DNA of 55,465 bases from positions 1 to 55,465 of the forward strand of contig JAFQRL010000033.1 of NCBI GenBank assembly GCA_017410065.1, in the 5' to 3' direction. The notes beneath the pieces are model-generated. The model did not search any database, was not told where the DNA came from, and was given only the letters and a program-made list of their open reading frames with translations. The position numbers were made by a program, and so were the translations under genes. The stretch comes from Clostridia bacterium (lineage in GTDB: Bacteria; Bacillota; Clostridia; Oscillospirales; CAG-272). Position 1 is the first letter of the stretch. Each line of letters starts with the position of its first letter. Positions 1-9,466 of this stretch are shown piece after piece.

Positions 1-16
1 GATCACGGGAAACACC

Positions 17-41
17 AAAAAGCGAACGGCGCACGTTCGCT
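17..41 (-). terminator. hairpin-T terminator of the candidate RNA
   Basis: The stem is AGCGAACG with CGTTCGCT (8 perfect pairs, loop of 5), followed on the minus strand by five T. Flanking GGGA and TCCC could extend the structure outward to about 6-50. Confidence 0.55.
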
Positions 42-329
42 AAAAAATGTCCCGCGCCTATGTATAAGTACGAGTCTAAAAGCTCGTGTCGATAAGAGAA
101 TGCAACCGCATTCAATGCCGGTTTAGTGGCTGATGGCGACGGATTTCTTGTGAAATAGATTACTGATCAACGGCTAATGATGCCGCGCGTTCTGTCTTGT
201 TTGCCAAGCGGCACGAGGTTCGTTCTCCACCGCAAGTATTCACGCGAAATATATCTTATTCAGTTGTATAGAACTCAATTTGGGTGGCAATACTAATAAT
301 GGGAAAGTATGCCTATTCAAAAATTGAGT
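17..329 (-). ncRNA. candidate structured RNA of about 310 nt, family unknown
   Basis: No credible ORF lies here, yet the minus strand has a perfect promoter at 335-363 and a hairpin followed by T5 at 17-41. Between them are nested helices. A 9-bp arm near the 5' end (ACTCAATTT with AAATTGAGT, about 275-328) encloses a second hairpin (GGCATACT with AGTATTGCC). Further in are GAATGC-loop-GCATTC and ACGAG-loop-CTCGT hairpins (about 71-120). I do not recognise the family; it lacks the tmRNA, RNase P and SRP signature sequences I know. The RNA points toward the left edge, so it could also be the leader of a gene outside the window. Confidence 0.55.
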
Positions 330-334
330 ATTAT

Positions 335-363
335 ATTATATCATAATCAAGCTGATTTGTCAA
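335..363 (-). promoter_or_regulatory. consensus sigma-A promoter of the candidate RNA
   Basis: On the minus strand TTGACA (358-363) is followed by 17 bases and TATAAT (335-340), an exact consensus. Transcription would begin near 326-329 and run leftward into the structured segment. Confidence 0.75.
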
Positions 364-433
364 TAGGGTTTATGAAATTTCTTAAAATTATTTTTCAAGT
401 CGCCTTTGGGTGATTAAAAAGCCAAAAGTGTAG

Positions 434-470
434 CCGCTATCGCGGCGTGGCAATCACGCTTTGATAGCGG
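434..470 (-). terminator. hairpin behind the defence operon
   Basis: CCGCTATC pairs with GATAGCGG, and GCGTG with CACGC inside it, 20 bases past the stop of the last operon gene. The T-rich stretch (TTTTGGCTTTTT) starts about 5 bases past the stem, so it is an imperfect intrinsic terminator. Confidence 0.5.
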
Positions 471-489
471 CAATTTCTTTTGAAAACAT

Positions 490-1224
490 TTAACCCTCTG
501 CCTCTAAAAGTTCAATCATTCTTTCAACAATAGGGGTAACTTGACCTTTCTCGAAACGATTTCCAAACGCACCGTTACAGAAGTGATCTTCGCGTAACAG
601 CATAGTAAGCAGAGCTGCACACAACTCATAATTTGCATCGGGAAGACGCTTCAATTCCTCGTCGGGATTGATAGGTTCGGTGGTCATATGCTCCCAATAA
701 TGCCTATCTAACGCACCGATTTCCTCTAACACCTCTATGTATAAATCGTCAAGTGTGTATTGCGGAACAAGCAACTCTTGCAGACGTTCGATTTTCGCCC
801 AATTATCCAAAGGACCATCAAAAACAAAGAGGTTTTCTATCGGTATTTTCCTACGGAACTCTCTTGTGAGATTGACAAATCTGACAATCATTCCACCACA
901 AAGCGCGCCCGAATACTGAGTAGTTGTGCCGTCTTGTTCGGTGATGGTCAACTTCCAATCGCCTATGTCAGTCGCATCAATTATGATTTGCCTTTCTTCA
1001 ACCCAAAGACCAATCAAATGGAAAAGCCGGTCTACATCGTATTCAGAAATGGTCAACTGTTTTCGTCTGGCAACAGAATACACATCACGTCCATAGTTGT
1101 ATCCGCTAAACCATACTCTCCCTTTGTCGTTAATTGTTAAACGTTGTTCAATTTCTTCATCAGGTAACGGCTCGGGTCCATAACATAGATTATTTGATAT
1201 GAGAGATATCTTCTTTATATTCAT
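490..1224 (-). CDS. unknown protein with DUF6508-like C-terminus, last gene of defence operon
   Basis: This is a 244-residue soluble protein with no signal peptide or membrane segment. The last 50 residues (TMLLREDHFCNGAFGNRF onward, about 205-240) resemble from memory the DUF6508 pattern of a short helix, R-x-x-x-F-C-x-G and a closing helix. The first 150 residues look like mixed alpha/beta and are not recognised. The ATG has a strong GGGGGAAA ribosome site and starts 9 bases after the HEPN gene, so the two are almost surely translated from one message. By position it is an accessory of the anti-phage operon; no catalytic motif is visible and its job is unknown. Confidence 0.75.
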   Translation of the reverse strand: MNIKKISLISNNLCYGPEPLPDEEIEQRLTINDKGRVWFSGYNYGRDVYSVARRKQLTISEYDVDRLFHLIGLWVEERQIIIDATDIGDWKLTITEQDGTTTQYSGALCGGMIVRFVNLTREFRRKIPIENLFVFDGPLDNWAKIERLQELLVPQYTLDDLYIEVLEEIGALDRHYWEHMTTEPINPDEELKRLPDANYELCAALLTMLLREDHFCNGAFGNRFEKGQVTPIVERMIELLEAEG

Positions 1225-1233
1225 ACTTTCCCC

Positions 1234-2571
1234 CTATCCTAATAACCTGCCATCTTTACACAATTTCGTAATTTGTTCTCTTGGCACACCTATACGAGCT
1301 AATATGCAGCAATACACTAATCCAGCAAGTAAGTGTGTCATAAAAGCAATAGTGCCATCCATAACTCTGTACGCGCCGTGTGTGATATGATTTCGATATT
1401 TGACAAATGCATCTATTTCATCGTCACCATATGTGTGATATGAAAAGTTTAAGATATTCATCTCTTCTTCATAGATATGATAAAGTGATTTTATCTGATC
1501 GCTTGCCGCCATAGACCAATGTTGCATACTTGTTTCTATTAAGCTGTATGTTTTTTCTAACAATTTTTCATCACTTTTTTTATGTGCATCAATAATGGGT
1601 TGGATTTGTTTTTTTAACGCTTTGATTTTAGTTGCTTCATCAGACTTTACGCCTTTTACAAAATCGATTTCACACTCCAATGCAGAACAAACACCTCTAA
1701 CCATTTCGTTTGTTATAATTGTTTCCATTTCATCGGACTCGGGATAAATATCAAGCGAGTAAGATTTCTTTTTATCTTGGGTTTCATAAAACATTTTCAT
1801 CAAATTTGACATATTGCTACCAAGAAGATCAAACTTCAAATTTTTGAAAATGTCTTTTTCAGTCAATTTATCGCTGTTTTTTATGAAAACTTGTGCAACT
1901 TTTGTCGTTCCGATTGGCGTATTTTGCTGCATTAGATACACTTCGTCAAATCCTACATTTTGTCTGTATGTGAGGAAAGATAAGATTTCCTTTACCTTAT
2001 TATAATGCTTATATACGGAAAGAGTGGGTTGTCTTTTGTCAAAAAGCATTTGGAAATAAACCTTATCATTTTTTATTGCAATGCTATCTTTACCGTGATG
2101 TTCAGAAGTAGATGAGCCAATTGTTACATCGCAACTATAATCACTTGTTTTAAAAGAAAACTCTTGGCTATCATCTTTATGCTCGATATAGCTTCTTTTG
2201 GTATCATCATCGTAGTTAATTTTGATTCCTCGGGGAGATTTTAAATTTTTTATTGTGCCACCAACAAACAGAATGCCATCATAAAAGCTCAAATCATAAT
2301 CAAATGTATTAGAAGTAGATAAAATATAACTGGAAAAATTAAGTTTCATTGTATTTACCAAATGAAACTCATTCTTCCCAATATGAATCATAATAGTATG
2401 TCCGTTGTGGGTTGTCCCTTTAGCAAATTCATCGATAGGCTTTATTGTAGAATTAGTATGTGTATCTGTCGTATTATCTAAAAATGTGATACAATAGTTA
2501 TCCAAATAAAAAGCGTAATCCTTGTTGTCAGACTTAAATACTCCCGTTAATGGTTTTAATTTATTATTCAA
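1234..2571 (-). CDS. ApeA-like HEPN-domain protein, putative abortive-infection RNase
   Basis: This 445-residue protein has a beta-rich N-terminal half (about 1-200) and a helical C-terminal half. Near the C-terminus, KYRNHITHG (about 391-399) gives the HEPN R-x4-H motif (R393, H398), flanked by helices as in HEPN ribonucleases. A beta N-terminal domain followed by HEPN is the layout of ApeA-type anti-phage proteins, which act by abortive infection. The start is a TTG with GGAG seven bases upstream. The gene is clearly AT-richer than the chromosomal part of the window. HEPN family membership is fairly sure; the ApeA match rests on architecture only. Confidence 0.7.
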   Translation of the reverse strand: MNNKLKPLTGVFKSDNKDYAFYLDNYCITFLDNTTDTHTNSTIKPIDEFAKGTTHNGHTIMIHIGKNEFHLVNTMKLNFSSYILSTSNTFDYDLSFYDGILFVGGTIKNLKSPRGIKINYDDDTKRSYIEHKDDSQEFSFKTSDYSCDVTIGSSTSEHHGKDSIAIKNDKVYFQMLFDKRQPTLSVYKHYNKVKEILSFLTYRQNVGFDEVYLMQQNTPIGTTKVAQVFIKNSDKLTEKDIFKNLKFDLLGSNMSNLMKMFYETQDKKKSYSLDIYPESDEMETIITNEMVRGVCSALECEIDFVKGVKSDEATKIKALKKQIQPIIDAHKKSDEKLLEKTYSLIETSMQHWSMAASDQIKSLYHIYEEEMNILNFSYHTYGDDEIDAFVKYRNHITHGAYRVMDGTIAFMTHLLAGLVYCCILARIGVPREQITKLCKDGRLLG

Positions 2572-2586
2572 ATAGATACTCCTTTT

Positions 2587-2859
2587 TTAATTTTTATCGA
2601 TACAATACATTTTTGCCTTAATGATTTGTTGCTTAGCAACACTAACTTTGTGGTCTTTATCCGATACCATTCCTGTTGCATTATCTATAGTAGCAACCAT
2701 CTCATTCAAAATATTCTTGGACGCACCCCAAACATCGTTGATTACAAAGCGCATCTGCTGAACATATCTTTTGGCATCTTGCTTGTTGTGTGCAGATAAC
2801 GCATAATCCGCAAGCTTTTCTAATTTTTCCATTTCCTCTGGTGTTAAATAATATTTCAT
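2587..2859 (-). CDS. small helical protein of unknown function
   Basis: This 90-residue, lysine-rich protein is predicted by eye to be all helix. It has no membrane segment, cysteine pair or known motif. The ATG has GGAGG five bases upstream. It sits 13 bases after the DUF6650-like gene and 15 bases before the HEPN gene. Small helical partners beside HEPN toxins are often antitoxins or sensors, but nothing in the sequence proves this. Confidence 0.65.
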   Translation of the reverse strand: MKYYLTPEEMEKLEKLADYALSAHNKQDAKRYVQQMRFVINDVWGASKNILNEMVATIDNATGMVSDKDHKVSVAKQQIIKAKMYCIDKN

Positions 2860-2872
2860 TTTTCCTCCGCTA

Positions 2873-3325
2873 TCAAAATTCTTCCGGTATAATTTTGTGA
2901 AATTTCAAGCGATACTTCTTTTCGATTTTTTCTATTTCACACTTAAATGAAGCACGAAACTTTTTCATTGCTCGATCAAAACTTAAATCTTCCCAATGTT
3001 CTCCATCTCTCTTATAGATAATTCCAGGCAAATTCATTGGTCTAACTGTATCCAAATAACCATTGCAAGCATCAATCAAGTTGCGAATGATATCTGCATC
3101 GAAATCTTTTAATTTCAATTCTTGAGTGATTTTCACTAATTGTTGCTTTATCTCTAATACAGACTCGATACACCAATCTTTAAACTCCAATTCAATGGGA
3201 TTTACTAAAATGCGTTTCGATTCCAAGAAAAACAGCAAACGAGAAAACATTTCCTTCGATGATGTAGTTTTGTTCCACGAAATGCCACCCAAAGATGTGC
3301 TGAATCCATTTAATTCAAATCCCAT
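2873..3325 (-). CDS. DUF6650-like protein
   Basis: This 150-residue soluble protein begins with a glycine/serine-rich segment and a tryptophan (FSTSLGGISWNKT, about 8-20). A helix with FFLESKRILVNP (about 31-42) follows, then a helical body. The order G-W-N, F-L-E-x-x-R-x-L-x-N-P and S-V-x-x-I-x-x-x-L matches what I recall of DUF6650, a family of unknown function. The start has GGAG and lies 2 bases after the methyltransferase stop, so translational coupling is likely. It could be an accessory of the restriction enzyme or of the HEPN protein. Confidence 0.6.
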   Translation of the reverse strand: MGFELNGFSTSLGGISWNKTTSSKEMFSRLLFFLESKRILVNPIELEFKDWCIESVLEIKQQLVKITQELKLKDFDADIIRNLIDACNGYLDTVRPMNLPGIIYKRDGEHWEDLSFDRAMKKFRASFKCEIEKIEKKYRLKFHKIIPEEF

Positions 3326-3327
3326 TT

Positions 3328-6111
3328 TTATTCTCCTTTACTAACTAATTTCTGATACATCTTCATAAGCTCTGCGACGCAAGCAGACTCGGTGTTGAGC
3401 TTACCCCAAAAGCCGTAGGCTTGCATAACAGCTTTATCGTTTGCTTGATGTGCCTTGCGGAGTTCGGGTGGCATAGCAACTTCATCATAAAGGTCTGCCA
3501 AAGAACAATCGGGATAGAGTGCGCGTGCGTCAAGAATAGCCTGTGCTGTTTCCTCAATCTTCTTTTTCTGTTCTGCGGTGGGGTTACACCACGGGAAGTT
3601 ATTATACACAACATCATTTGAATAACGATAATCGCTTTTGATTCTACCACAAACGGCTCTTACCCAAGCCATATGTACATTGGAAGTCAATATACCAAAA
3701 TGATATAATGTTGCCTGTGGAATCATATTGTTTGCATCTCCACAAATAACATCACTTGTCATAAATCCAAATGGTATATACTTTCTATTTTCAGAAGTGT
3801 GTCGGGGTATTAAGATGTAGTCCGTGGTTGGTTGGCGCAACTCCATAAAACGAGTAGGATAATCTGCGTATTTACGAGTTGCCTCCTTTGAACTCGCAAG
3901 GCGAAAATCTCTTACCTCAGATATGCGTTTCATAACATTAGGCATATTTTTTAACTCCGCAGGAGAAATGCCTTCCAACCACAAACACCAGCGATTTACA
4001 TTATGTAAATATTCTCTTGCGCCATAAAACTTTTTTATGTATTTTTGCGCTTGTGGTTCGGTCTTAATAAAATCTGCATACTGCTCATCATCGAAAAAGA
4101 AATTTCCGTCATCAACAGGACTACTTCCTTTGAGCATTTCAGGCACTTGAGAAATAGGTCTTTTATTACTTTCCACAAAAACAGTTGGAGCTTCTATAAG
4201 ATAAAAATTGATATTATCTACGAGTTGCATTCTTTCAGAAGAATAAAGCTGTTTTTGCTTATAGTTGGGTGCCGTGCTAAATCCAACGATTACACAGTGC
4301 ACATGCGCTTTGATACTTGCCTCGCTATCCCAACGGAATGTGCGGTGAGCGAAATCAATGTGAATATTGAAGCGGTCATAAAGCGGTTTCCATACGCCTG
4401 CAACCTGCTCGCCTTGTGTGATAGAATTCGTTGATACAAATGCGGTACGGATACGAGTTCCTTCCATCAAAACTGCCGCTTTGAAATACCAGCCGGAAAC
4501 ATAGTCGATTTTACCTGCGGTTTTATAGGGCTTGCCTTTTTCGTCAACATAGATTGAAATAATATCTTTCTTTTGATCTTCACTTTGCAAGGAATACCCC
4601 ACAAAAGGCGGATTGCCCATAATATAATCAAGCTTGTCCTTCGGTACGACGGTTTCCCAATCGGTGCGCAGCGCATTGCCCTCTACAATATTGGCATAGG
4701 ATTTCAACGGCAGGAAATCGAGGTTAGTATTCATAATTTCCTCTGTTTCCTTCATCATCTGCGACTCCGCAATCCAAAGGGCCGTCTTTGCAACGGTTAC
4801 CGCAAAGTCGTTAATCTCAATTCCGTAGAACTGACCAATGGACACCTTAATAATGCCTCCGAGGTCGAGCAACATCTGACCACCTGTTACGAGCATAAGA
4901 GCCTCATTCTCCAAACGACGCAAGGATATGTAGGTTTCGGTTAAGAAGTTACCTGAACCGCAAGCAGGATCGAAGAATGTCAACTTTGATAGTTTCTCAC
5001 GGAAGGCTTCTGCCTTATCGTTGCGAATTTTTGTCACTTTCAATGCCTTAATTGCATCAAATTCCTCACGAAGTTCGTCAAGGAACAAAGGATCAATGAC
5101 CTTGTGAATGTTCTCAATAGAAGTATAGTGCATACCGCCACTGCGACGGGTTTCGGGGTTCAACGTTGACTCAAATACTGCACCGAAAATCGTGGGGCTA
5201 ATCTGCGACCAATCGAAGTCCTCGCTTGCCTTATGCAAGAGAAGGTCAACGATCTCTTGGGTAAAGTTTGGTATCTCAATATTTTCGTCGGCAAAAAGAC
5301 CACCGTTTACATACGGGAAGGATGCCAACACCTCGTCCATATAAGGATCGCGATCCTCGGTCTTGGTGTCAAGAACACGGAAAAGGTCAATCAGAGCGCG
5401 GCGCACATCCTTGGGTGCAAAGCTCTTGACATAGTTATGGAATTTAAGGTGTTCGCCAAAAATGCCCGAATCCTCTGCGTAAAGACAGAAAACAAGGCGT
5501 ACGCAAAGGATGTTAAGGCTATGAAGCGAAGCCTTATCATCGGGATGTATGTACTGCTTCAGAATAGCGTCGTAGAGCTTTCCAACAAGCTCTCCCGCTT
5601 GAATGGAAATCTGCTCCTCGCGGTGTAAAAGCTCGCTCTTTTCTTCCACAAGGAACTGCAAGCGGTAGTATTCTTTTGCGAGGTCTTTCAGCAAGATGCT
5701 CTCCGGCTCACCCGTAGGCTTTTCCATATCGTATATAAGAAATTCTTCGAAGTTACAAGTGATAATCCAACGAGGACGTTGCGAATACGGAAGCGCGGCA
5801 GAATATCTCTGTGCCTGCTGAAAAGGGTTGAGCAAAGTTCCGTCCGACTGACGAATGGGGCTACGAAGGTTCAAGCCCTTCTTTTTCTGCTCAATAAGAA
5901 CGTGCGTTGAGGGAATATGACCGTCAATAAAACTCGTGTGGTCAAGCTTCACGCGTTCCTCAAACAATATAAACTTTTCGGGTTCTGCAACGCCGAGGAC
6001 ATCACGAACAAGAGCGAGCCAAAAGGATTGGCTATCGCTCTTTTCGTCGCCACGGTCTTTCCAATATTCCGCAAAGGCTTTCGCCGCTTTCTTTCTATCT
6101 GCTTCTGTCAT
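3328..6111 (-). CDS. MmeI-like type IIL restriction-modification enzyme
   Basis: A single 927-residue chain carries both activities, close to the roughly 920 residues of MmeI. The N-terminal nuclease shows D63 followed by E74-Q-K76, the D-x(9-10)-E-x-K metal site. A helical linker leads to a gamma-class N6-adenine methyltransferase with the SAM-binding FDPACGSGNF (380-389) and catalytic NPPF (500-503). Target recognition and C-terminal parts follow (about 620-927). Such enzymes methylate one strand of an asymmetric site and cut about 20 bases away. No separate restriction subunit is needed. It lies 12 bases behind the DUF4365 gene. The family call is firm; the target sequence cannot be read from the protein. 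Confidence 0.9.
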   Translation of the reverse strand: MTEADRKKAAKAFAEYWKDRGDEKSDSQSFWLALVRDVLGVAEPEKFILFEERVKLDHTSFIDGHIPSTHVLIEQKKKGLNLRSPIRQSDGTLLNPFQQAQRYSAALPYSQRPRWIITCNFEEFLIYDMEKPTGEPESILLKDLAKEYYRLQFLVEEKSELLHREEQISIQAGELVGKLYDAILKQYIHPDDKASLHSLNILCVRLVFCLYAEDSGIFGEHLKFHNYVKSFAPKDVRRALIDLFRVLDTKTEDRDPYMDEVLASFPYVNGGLFADENIEIPNFTQEIVDLLLHKASEDFDWSQISPTIFGAVFESTLNPETRRSGGMHYTSIENIHKVIDPLFLDELREEFDAIKALKVTKIRNDKAEAFREKLSKLTFFDPACGSGNFLTETYISLRRLENEALMLVTGGQMLLDLGGIIKVSIGQFYGIEINDFAVTVAKTALWIAESQMMKETEEIMNTNLDFLPLKSYANIVEGNALRTDWETVVPKDKLDYIMGNPPFVGYSLQSEDQKKDIISIYVDEKGKPYKTAGKIDYVSGWYFKAAVLMEGTRIRTAFVSTNSITQGEQVAGVWKPLYDRFNIHIDFAHRTFRWDSEASIKAHVHCVIVGFSTAPNYKQKQLYSSERMQLVDNINFYLIEAPTVFVESNKRPISQVPEMLKGSSPVDDGNFFFDDEQYADFIKTEPQAQKYIKKFYGAREYLHNVNRWCLWLEGISPAELKNMPNVMKRISEVRDFRLASSKEATRKYADYPTRFMELRQPTTDYILIPRHTSENRKYIPFGFMTSDVICGDANNMIPQATLYHFGILTSNVHMAWVRAVCGRIKSDYRYSNDVVYNNFPWCNPTAEQKKKIEETAQAILDARALYPDCSLADLYDEVAMPPELRKAHQANDKAVMQAYGFWGKLNTESACVAELMKMYQKLVSKGE

Positions 6112-6123
6112 TTTTATCTCCTA

Positions 6124-7914
6124 CTATTTTTGCCAAAAATGATATATCGGATATTTCATAAATTCTTCTTGCTCACTTGCCTCCATTTTGGAAAAATACA
6201 TTTCAGCAGGTAGTTGTTGTCCGAGCAATAAGAACGCGCCTACAAAGACTGAATTTGAAGCCTCTCTATCAGCGGTGATTTGGTACAGTGTTTTGATTTC
6301 TTCTTCGGTAAATGCACGCATTCGTTTAACAACTTGCAGCATATTTAATGTTTTGATATTTAACGGCATACTATTACCCGAGTCGGTTAATATCCATTCT
6401 GCAAACTCGTATGCGGAATTAAGAATACTTTGATTTTCGGATTTATCGTATGCTAAAAGCAAATCCAATAAAAACCAATTGGCTCTGTCAAAGGTTTCTT
6501 CGTGTCTTTCAATATCCTTAAAGGAAGGCAAAAACAATTCGCACTTAAGGTTATCGGCTCTCAGAAAATCCTCTGATTTGAGAATTGCATACTGTGACAT
6601 AGGCAATCTTTCCTCATTGTGTCCTTGATATGTTGCAACCAATTTTGCGCCAAAGAAATCCTCAATATTATAAGTTCCTTGCTCACCTTCGATGTGGTGC
6701 AGAACTATCACAAAATTCAAATTTCCTACTTTCATAACACAAACACACGGCAGATCTTCTTTTAAGCCTTTGACGGGCTTGTTTTCAATGAGTGTATCAT
6801 AAAGGCGGTATAGATTACGACAATCTTCGTCACCTAAAGATTTCATAGATAGTTTCTTTTTGCACCCAAGGACATCCAAAACGGCAACCGCTTTTTTGGC
6901 GAAGGCAAGAATATTTCTTTGCTCCTCGATATTAAACTTGGAGTAGTCCGTATTTTCATACTCAAAGGGGCATTTCTGTCCGTTGATTTCAAAATAACCT
7001 TTGTCTATGTAGGTTAGCATAAAATCCAAGTCTGTTGAAATCGCACGTACATCATCAGAATTCTTGTAAGATATTTTTATTCCCGTAGATTCTTGATTGG
7101 CGGTTAATGTAAGGCTACTACCAAACACATATTTTATATTTTCGCTGTTTTTTACAATCCGTAGTTTTTTATAAAATACCTTGCCATCAATTGTCACTAA
7201 AGCATCTACTTCTTCGTGAGTCTGCATATCTTTGGGTAAAATCTTTAATGGTTGAGGAATGGCGCTCCCCTTAATGTTGGCATAGATATAAACATCATTA
7301 CTAACCAATGCTGTCTGTAAATCGTTTTTTATACCTACACCTGCAAGCGGTATCGTAATGTTTTCCAACAAACCTTGTTCTTGGAGTTCTTCGAGCGAGA
7401 ACAAATGAGCTTCGGAAAAGCTGGACTGCTTTTTACAATTTTGCAAACAATTCAGAAAAATTGTTGATTTTTTATTATTGTCGTCGGGGAATGCTTTGAG
7501 TTTTACATTTTTCGTGCCTTGTTTCTTAGCTTCCTCCAAAATAATACGGATGCGTATGGGTGTCAATTCTATATAGTATATCTTTCTTCTAAGCCCTGTC
7601 GAACCGATATATACAACAAAATAAATTGCACCACCATCGGCTAAATATCCACGCAGGTCAGTTGTGCTGATGGGGAAAGAGATTTCATCTTTCGAAAAAT
7701 CTTCGTTCTCCGTTCCTTTTACTTGCACGGGCATTCTTCCCCTAAAGTTTTCTTTGGTATGATCCTTGTTTTCGTAGATGTATACAGCACCATCCCAAAA
7801 TGGCTCTTTATCGTTATCGGGGATAAACTGGTCAAGATGATCAGTCATCATTATACTATCTCTAACAGCATCTACTGAAAGAGTTTCTTTTGCTTTTTTA
7901 CTTAGTTTTGCCAT
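6124..7914 (-). CDS. DUF4365-type PD-(D/E)XK protein, putative defence nuclease
   Basis: The 596-residue protein begins with a DUF4365-like fold. WDGAVYIY (40-47) supplies an acidic D41 and VQVKGT (63-68) supplies the Q-x-K of the restriction-endonuclease core. A beta-rich middle (about 190-330) and an all-helical C-terminus (about 460-596), possibly a protein-binding repeat, follow. It has no ATPase motif, so energy or sensing would have to come from a partner such as the AlbA_2 ATPase upstream. The start has GGAGGT five bases ahead. DUF4365 proteins are frequent in defence islands. Nuclease activity is an inference. Confidence 0.7.
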   Translation of the reverse strand: MAKLSKKAKETLSVDAVRDSIMMTDHLDQFIPDNDKEPFWDGAVYIYENKDHTKENFRGRMPVQVKGTENEDFSKDEISFPISTTDLRGYLADGGAIYFVVYIGSTGLRRKIYYIELTPIRIRIILEEAKKQGTKNVKLKAFPDDNNKKSTIFLNCLQNCKKQSSFSEAHLFSLEELQEQGLLENITIPLAGVGIKNDLQTALVSNDVYIYANIKGSAIPQPLKILPKDMQTHEEVDALVTIDGKVFYKKLRIVKNSENIKYVFGSSLTLTANQESTGIKISYKNSDDVRAISTDLDFMLTYIDKGYFEINGQKCPFEYENTDYSKFNIEEQRNILAFAKKAVAVLDVLGCKKKLSMKSLGDEDCRNLYRLYDTLIENKPVKGLKEDLPCVCVMKVGNLNFVIVLHHIEGEQGTYNIEDFFGAKLVATYQGHNEERLPMSQYAILKSEDFLRADNLKCELFLPSFKDIERHEETFDRANWFLLDLLLAYDKSENQSILNSAYEFAEWILTDSGNSMPLNIKTLNMLQVVKRMRAFTEEEIKTLYQITADREASNSVFVGAFLLLGQQLPAEMYFSKMEASEQEEFMKYPIYHFWQK

Positions 7915-7989
7915 TTGACCTCCACGAGTTATCCCCTCGTCATAATTTTTATATTCCTTTTGCGATCCTATATAGCGAACAATCTGTGA

Positions 7990-9450
7990 TTAAGTTTTTA
8001 ATTTGTAAATACGATTCTTATTACTACCTTCCGGAACAAGAATATCCTCATCTACCATCTCGGCAAGAATTTCTTTTGCTCTTGTAGGCTTCAAGCCGAG
8101 AAGCTCGGCAATCTCGGTGCTCTTAGCGGAAACGTTTTCAGTAAGATAGGAAATAATCGCTTGCTTGTGGGCGACGGTTTTTGCCGCCGCTTTTTTATCG
8201 CCGCTTTTTATCGTCGCTTTTTTATCGCCGCGTTTGCCAATTACCAACGATAACGTAATTCTATCGGGTTCAAAGCTCTCGCAAATAATAGGAGCAGACC
8301 AACCTTGCTTTTTCCAAACGCTAAAGATGTTGGGAATACCGCTACCCGCGCGCTCACCTACGTCAATGAGATTGAACATCTTGATGAGCGTGCTATTACG
8401 AGGGTCGGAAACGCCGCCGCTTTTTGCCGCCTCCACGTCGATACGGAAACCACCGGGGTTGGATAGCGTGATAACATCTTTTTTCTTGATTATGACAAGA
8501 CCTTGTCTGCCGTAATAGTCGGCATTTATCAAGCAGTTGGCAAGAGCTTCTCTAAGTGCCTTGTGGACGGGCGTATCGTCAATACGATCACCGCCTTCGA
8601 GCTTGAACGGAACTTTAATATCCTGCGTGATCTTGTTGTAAACGCGGAAATAGAAATCGTAAACATTTCCACTCCAATCGCCCGACGAGGATACGATGCG
8701 GTCTGTCCAACGGGTGTTGGGATCAAACTGCTCTTGATAATCAAGGAAATATGCGGGAAACTCTTTGACAATTTCGTATTCGTAGCCGAACATCAACAGT
8801 CCTGCGGCAGTGGGGTGCATCTTGCCATCGCTTGATCTTCCAACCGCGCCGAGCTTGTAAAGGAACTCTACATCTTCAAGCTCCTCCCACACGTGTCCGG
8901 GACGATAAGTTTTCATACGGATACGGTAACGCTTCACGCTGTCGTAATCGAACACGTCAAGCTCCATATTTTCAAGCACGAGCATATCCTGCGTCTTGAT
9001 TGCCGCGTCACGCATCATCGCTTGGACTTCTTCTTTTGTACACTTGTAGTCGCCCTCACCGTTGCGGCGATAGCTTCCCGAAAGAGGATTGCCGTCGATA
9101 TATACGGGCTTATCGCTACGCTGTGCGCGAGGTATACGGATAGCCACGATGTGCTTGCCATCTATGTTCTCAATCGTCACATCTTTATCGGAGAGAATAT
9201 TGGCGCTCACCTTATTCGCGTTGTTGACAATATCCCAAAAGTCTTTTATCAGCTTTTCGGGATCTGGAAGATCAACTGGGTGCAAGGATTTGTCAGCGTG
9301 TTCCTCAACACCGAGCAAAATAATACCGCCGAGTGTATTGGCAAACGCAGAATAGGTTTCCCAAATGCTGCGAGGCAGACCGCCAATTGCCTTTTTCGCT
9401 TCGATGCGGTTATTCTCTTTGTATTTTTCTATGTTGGAAAAATCAATCAT
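7990..9450 (-). CDS. Schlafen/AlbA_2 ATPase-like transcription factor
   Basis: The protein has 486 residues when started at the ATG at 9450, which has GGAGGT seven bases upstream; the longer reading frame starts inside the XRE gene and lacks such a site. The N-terminus carries an AlbA_2 (Schlafen-type) domain with the typical LPRSIWETYSAFANTLGG stretch (about 24-41). The middle resembles a GHKL-type ATPase (ALREALANCLINADY, N and D residues at about 300-320, then GERAGSGIPNI). The end is a winged helix (about 425-480) after a short GDKKA repeat. The family occurs in defence islands and as regulators. Here it is second in the operon, 16 bases from the XRE gene. Confidence 0.8.
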   Translation of the reverse strand: MIDFSNIEKYKENNRIEAKKAIGGLPRSIWETYSAFANTLGGIILLGVEEHADKSLHPVDLPDPEKLIKDFWDIVNNANKVSANILSDKDVTIENIDGKHIVAIRIPRAQRSDKPVYIDGNPLSGSYRRNGEGDYKCTKEEVQAMMRDAAIKTQDMLVLENMELDVFDYDSVKRYRIRMKTYRPGHVWEELEDVEFLYKLGAVGRSSDGKMHPTAAGLLMFGYEYEIVKEFPAYFLDYQEQFDPNTRWTDRIVSSSGDWSGNVYDFYFRVYNKITQDIKVPFKLEGGDRIDDTPVHKALREALANCLINADYYGRQGLVIIKKKDVITLSNPGGFRIDVEAAKSGGVSDPRNSTLIKMFNLIDVGERAGSGIPNIFSVWKKQGWSAPIICESFEPDRITLSLVIGKRGDKKATIKSGDKKAAAKTVAHKQAIISYLTENVSAKSTEIAELLGLKPTRAKEILAEMVDEDILVPEGSNKNRIYKLKT

Positions 9451-9466
9451 CGTTAAGACCTCCACA

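Noticed and set aside
17..329. Confident call of a retron RNA
   Set aside because: No reverse transcriptase is in the window; the possibility depends on sequence left of position 1, so it is kept only as an option in the finding.
262..330. T-box-like GGGTGGCAATAC on the plus strand
   Set aside because: It lacks the full T-box core, there is no specifier stem or plus-strand gene downstream, and the strong promoter shows transcription on the other strand. The same bases pair as a hairpin in the minus-strand RNA.
3328..6111. BREX or DISARM methyltransferase
   Set aside because: A nuclease D-x-E-x-K site is in the same chain, the length fits MmeI, and no BrxZ/PglZ, BrxC or DrmA-type gene is present.
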